54,522 nt of DNA. Origin: Methyloceanibacter superfactus. GTDB lineage: Bacteria; Pseudomonadota; Alphaproteobacteria; Rhizobiales; Methyloligellaceae. Of this stretch, positions 52,023-54,522 are shown in pieces. How positions within the stretch are numbered: the first letter of the stretch is position 1; every line of letters begins with the position of its first letter. Position numbers and translations under genes: made by a program. The notes below the pieces were generated by a model. That model was not told the DNA's origin. It was given only the letters and a program-made list of their open reading frames with translations, and did not search any database. The DNA is taken from NCBI RefSeq assembly GCF_001723305.1, contig NZ_LPWF01000005.1:1-54522 (forward strand). Reading direction: 5' to 3'.

Positions 52023-52200
52023 AGGGTGTCATCTCGACTAGAACCTTGTCGCCAGCAAGCACCCTGATCCGGTTCTTGCGCATCCGTCCCGCCGTATGGG
52101 CGATGATCTCGTGTTCGTTCTCGAGCTTCACCCTAAAGGTGGCGTTCGGGAGCAGTTCTGTGACCACTCCCGGAAATTCGAGCATTTCTTCCTTCGTCAT
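51982..52200 (-). CDS. infA: Translation initiation factor IF-1
   Basis: This complete 72-residue IF-1 is a single S1-type OB fold that binds the ribosomal A site during initiation. It begins [20 protein letters not shown] and has [20 protein letters not shown] and ITYRFK at its end. The ATG at 52200 has GGAAGGAG 4 bases upstream. It is the first gene of the infA-maf-yacG group. Confidence 0.95.
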   Translation of the reverse strand: MTKEEMLEFPGVVTELLPNATFRVKLENEHEIIAHTAGRMRKNRIRVLAGDKVLVEMTPYDLTKGRITYRFK

Positions 52201-52216
52201 AAGGCTCCTTCCGCAT

Positions 52217-52270
52217 CCGCCGATTGCGGCGGAGAATGGTCGCCCCGCCCGGTAAAATCAAGGACCATTC
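52217..52270 (-). promoter_or_regulatory. Hairpins in the infA leader
   Basis: A perfect 6-bp stem CCGCCG/CGGCGG (52217-52222 with 52227-52232) with a 4-base loop sits just upstream of the infA ribosome site. An 8-bp inverted repeat GAATGGTC (52234-52241) with GACCATTC (52263-52270) lies next to it. They could fold in the mRNA leader and affect translation of infA; no known riboswitch fits. Confidence 0.45.
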
Positions 52271-53003
52271 CCCTGAAAGCCCATGCTTTCCGGGGGCGCT
52301 CCTTGGGTGATACCGCCCTCCGGGCACCTTGAGCACGGGCAGCCGAAGGCGTCTCGCGGCCCGAGGACCACGAGGCATGAGGGGCTAAGCCCCGAGGGAT
52401 TGAGCGCGGGGCGACAAGGTCCGCGTCCTGCTCGAGCTCAAGGGCGGCCCTTCGGCGCCCCGCGCTATGCGGCGATGATTTTACAGCCCCCTTCCGCACG
52501 GCTTCTCACCAGTGGCACAGGCGTAGCGCGTAACGTCGCGCGCACCTCACCCGACGACCCACGTGTTACAGCGCAGGTGGGCGGAGCGGGGACCCCCGAG
52601 GCTGGTCCGTTATCCGTGGCGCGGGGTCAGGGCCTATCGGGAATTTCGCATCCGAGATCGGCCCATCTTTACCGCGCCGTCCTCGGGCGCCGCATCCAAG
52701 CCCCACGATGTCAGGACGGTCCTAGGCACCGCATCCCTCATTGGGGCAGGGACGGGAGCAGTGTACGCGCGGATTCAGGGGCGGGGGTAAAGTGGGGATA
52801 GGGTTTGTCCGCTAACCACCGTAAGCGGGCGCAATTTTCGAAGAGCTCACGCGGGCAATTGGGCGACGGTTGTCAACCATGCGCCTGTCTTGCCCAGTTC
52901 CTCAATGTCCGCCGAAATCCCGTTATACTGGCCTTGTCCAGCGACCAGGCGACAGATAGAGGGTCGCATAAATGACCGGGGAAGAGGACTGTAGGAGCGC
53001 GCA
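52271..53003. other. Long non-coding stretch between infA and citrate synthase
   Basis: About 730 GC-rich bases lie between divergent genes without a convincing coding frame. The open frames here are Arg/Pro/Ala-rich shadows. The stretch should contain the infA promoter (left) and that of citrate synthase (right); TATACT at 52924-52929 is the best -10 candidate on the plus strand, without a good -35. An unrecognised RNA gene is not excluded. Confidence 0.4.
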
Positions 53004-54311
53004 ATGGAAAAGGACTCGGCGGAGGCATCCCTCCTGATCGGTGGCAAGAGCTACAACCTGCCGGTGCGCAAGGGCACGCTAGGCCCAGACGTGGTCGATA
53101 TCACCACCCTTTATCAGGAGACAGGTCGCTTCACCTATGATCCGGGCTTCACATCCACGGCAAGCTGCGAGTCCAAGATTACGTTCATCGACTTTGAAAA
53201 GGGGTTGGTCCTCTATCGGGGATATCCGATCGAACAGCTTGCCGAACACAGCACCTTCCTCGAAACATGTTTCCTCTTGCTCTACGGCGAACTCCCTACG
53301 GCCCAGCAATACGAAGCATTCGAGAACCGCATTACCAAAAGCACGATGGTGCATGAGCAGATGAGCCGATTCTATTCCGGCTTCCGCCGCGACGCGCATC
53401 CTATGGCAATCATGGTCGGCGTGGTTGGGGCGCTCTCCGCCTTCTATCACGACAGCGTCGACATCAAGGATCCGGCACAGCGAGAGATCGCGAGCATCCG
53501 CCTGATCGCAAAAATGCCGACTATTGCCGCGATGGCTTACAAATATTCTCTCGGTCAGCCGTTCGTCTATCCACGGAACGACCTGAACTACTCGGCGAAT
53601 TTCCTGCATATGTGTTTTTTTGCAAGGCCGGACCAGAGCTACGATGTCGACCCCGCTCTTGCCAGTGCTATGCGGCGGATCTTTATCATTCATGCCGACC
53701 ACGAGCAGAGCGCGTCCACCGCTACCGTACGCCTTGCCGGGTCTCGGGGGCCAAACCCTTATGCCTGTATTTCAGCCGGGCTTGCCTCTCTATGGGGTCC
53801 GGTGCATGGCGGCGCCAATGAGGCGGTGCTCATCATGTTGCAGGAGATCGGCTCGGTCGAGCACGTCCCTGAATACATCAAACGGGCCAAGGACGAGAAC
53901 GATCCGTTTCAATTGGTGGGTTTCGGCTATCGCGTCTATGAGAATATCGACCCAAGAGCCAAGATCATGGAGAAGGCCTGTAACGAGGTGCTTGATAGCG
54001 TCGGCCGTCACCACCGCGAGGATCCCATCCTCAAGGTCGCGCTCGAGCTCGAACGTATTGCGCTTTCCGATGACTACTTCATCGAGAATAATCTGCGTCC
54101 CAACATCGACTTCTATTCGGCAATCACGCTGAAGGCGCTCGGCTTTCCAATGGACATGTTCACCGTGGTGTATGCCATCGCACGCGCCGCAGGCTGGCTG
54201 GCGCAGTGGAAGGAGATGATCGACGAACCCTCGCAACGCATCGGCAGGCCCCGCCAGCTCTATACCGGCGTCACCGAGCGCGCTTATGTGCCGATGGAGG
54301 CTCGATCGTAG
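53004..54311 (+). CDS. gltA: Citrate synthase (type II), catalytic His replaced by Tyr
   Basis: This 435-residue enzyme condenses acetyl-CoA with oxaloacetate to citrate. Length and sequence fit the hexameric type II GltA: an N-terminal beta part ([15 protein letters not shown]), [44 protein letters not shown] with the first catalytic His, [14 protein letters not shown] with the catalytic Asp, and the Arg residues in [10 protein letters not shown] and GRPRQLYTG. In most enzymes the motif GFGHRVYK holds the second catalytic His (His305 in E. coli); here it is GFGYRVYE with Tyr309. The ATG has AGGAG 7 bases upstream. It may be a paralogue with changed activity, or the codon TAT may be an error for CAT. 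Confidence 0.9.
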   Translation: MEKDSAEASLLIGGKSYNLPVRKGTLGPDVVDITTLYQETGRFTYDPGFTSTASCESKITFIDFEKGLVLYRGYPIEQLAEHSTFLETCFLLLYGELPTAQQYEAFENRITKSTMVHEQMSRFYSGFRRDAHPMAIMVGVVGALSAFYHDSVDIKDPAQREIASIRLIAKMPTIAAMAYKYSLGQPFVYPRNDLNYSANFLHMCFFARPDQSYDVDPALASAMRRIFIIHADHEQSASTATVRLAGSRGPNPYACISAGLASLWGPVHGGANEAVLIMLQEIGSVEHVPEYIKRAKDENDPFQLVGFGYRVYENIDPRAKIMEKACNEVLDSVGRHHREDPILKVALELERIALSDDYFIENNLRPNIDFYSAITLKALGFPMDMFTVVYAIARAAGWLAQWKEMIDEPSQRIGRPRQLYTGVTERAYVPMEARS

Positions 54312-54407
54312 AACGAGCGGCGTTCGGCACCTCACGAGATGGCTGGGGTTCGGTGCCCGCGCCTGTCGTCAAGGATTTGAAGCCTTCGGGGAGCTGAAGT
54401 TCGAGCG

Positions 54408-54522
54408 CTAATTCCCGAAGAGGCCGTCCATGAGCTGGCCGGCCGGACCCTTTTTCTTGGCCGGGGGCGCGGCTTCAGGGGCTGGCTCTTGTTGCGCCGT
54501 GCTCGCGGCGGGGGCGGCCGCG
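54408..54522 (-). CDS. Partial gene, C-terminus only
   Basis: The final 37 or so codons of a minus-strand gene run off the right edge. The tail is Ala/Pro-rich, then AKKKGPAGQLMDGLFGN and a stop. This is too little to name the protein. It is convergent with the citrate synthase gene, 97 bases away. Confidence 0.5.
   Translation of the reverse strand, partial: AAAPAASTAQQEPAPEAAPPAKKKGPAGQLMDGLFGN

Noticed and set aside
52197..52499. 100-codon minus-strand frame joined to infA
   Set aside because: It is Arg/Ala/Ser-rich with no family likeness and is broken by the infA leader hairpins.

Overview
The window is chromosomal DNA of an alphaproteobacterium, most likely a Hyphomicrobiales (rhizobial-group) member. 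The evidence is the GC-rich coding style, a PdhS/DivJ-like cell-cycle kinase, a phasin, an Irr-type iron box, a BcsS-like barrel, the Anbu cluster and the infA-maf-yacG-tRNA-Phe order. A complete glycine-to-betaine methylation pathway joined to a BCCT carrier suggests a salt-tolerant, perhaps marine organism. A Methyloceanibacter-like host is possible but is only a guess.

Left part (1-14 kb): an outer-membrane barrel protein, a periplasmic sulfatase broken by a frameshift, tRNA-His, a phasin behind a promoter overlapped by a TGC palindrome, a sensor kinase with two frameshifts, an iron(III) ABC uptake operon behind an Irr-like box (binding protein, Cys-rich unknown, double permease, no ATPase), an AsmA-like protein, a polyamine-type binding protein (frameshift) and a BcsS-like barrel (frameshift).

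Middle (14-41.4 kb): a DNA exonuclease/ATP-dependent ligase pair, a Ca2+/H+ antiporter, an acyl-CoA synthetase with a methyltransferase (frameshift), the four-gene Anbu proteasome-like cluster, an RND efflux pump with its adaptor, a PQQ-type sugar dehydrogenase lipoprotein, the betaine operon (GSMT, SDMT, BCCT, then an SGNH hydrolase and an SMP-30 protein), a small membrane protein, and an HlyD/RbbA/YhhJ ABC export operon (HlyD with a frameshift).

Accessory element (41.5-50.8 kb): an integrative element bounded by a 16-bp direct repeat that is the 3' end of tRNA-Phe. It carries a tyrosine integrase with a small excisionase next to the tRNA, an HUH-like Rep/relaxase candidate at the far end, two secreted-protein cassettes with shared leader, 3' remnant and terminator but different central genes, a serine resolvase, and a three-gene operon coding an ASCH protein, a PIN-GNAT-PUA-like fusion and a P-loop kinase. 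That operon is the best candidate here for an uncharacterised (perhaps defence or RNA-targeting) system.

Right end (50.8-54.5 kb): tRNA-Phe with a poorly paired acceptor stem, yacG, maf, infA with a hairpin-rich leader, about 0.7 kb of non-coding DNA, a citrate synthase whose conserved catalytic His (GFGH) is Tyr, and the 3' end of an unidentified gene.

Seven frameshifts occur between 2.9 and 41.3 kb. All have the sense of one missing base and most lie beside a G or C doublet, so consensus sequence error must be weighed against true pseudogenes.
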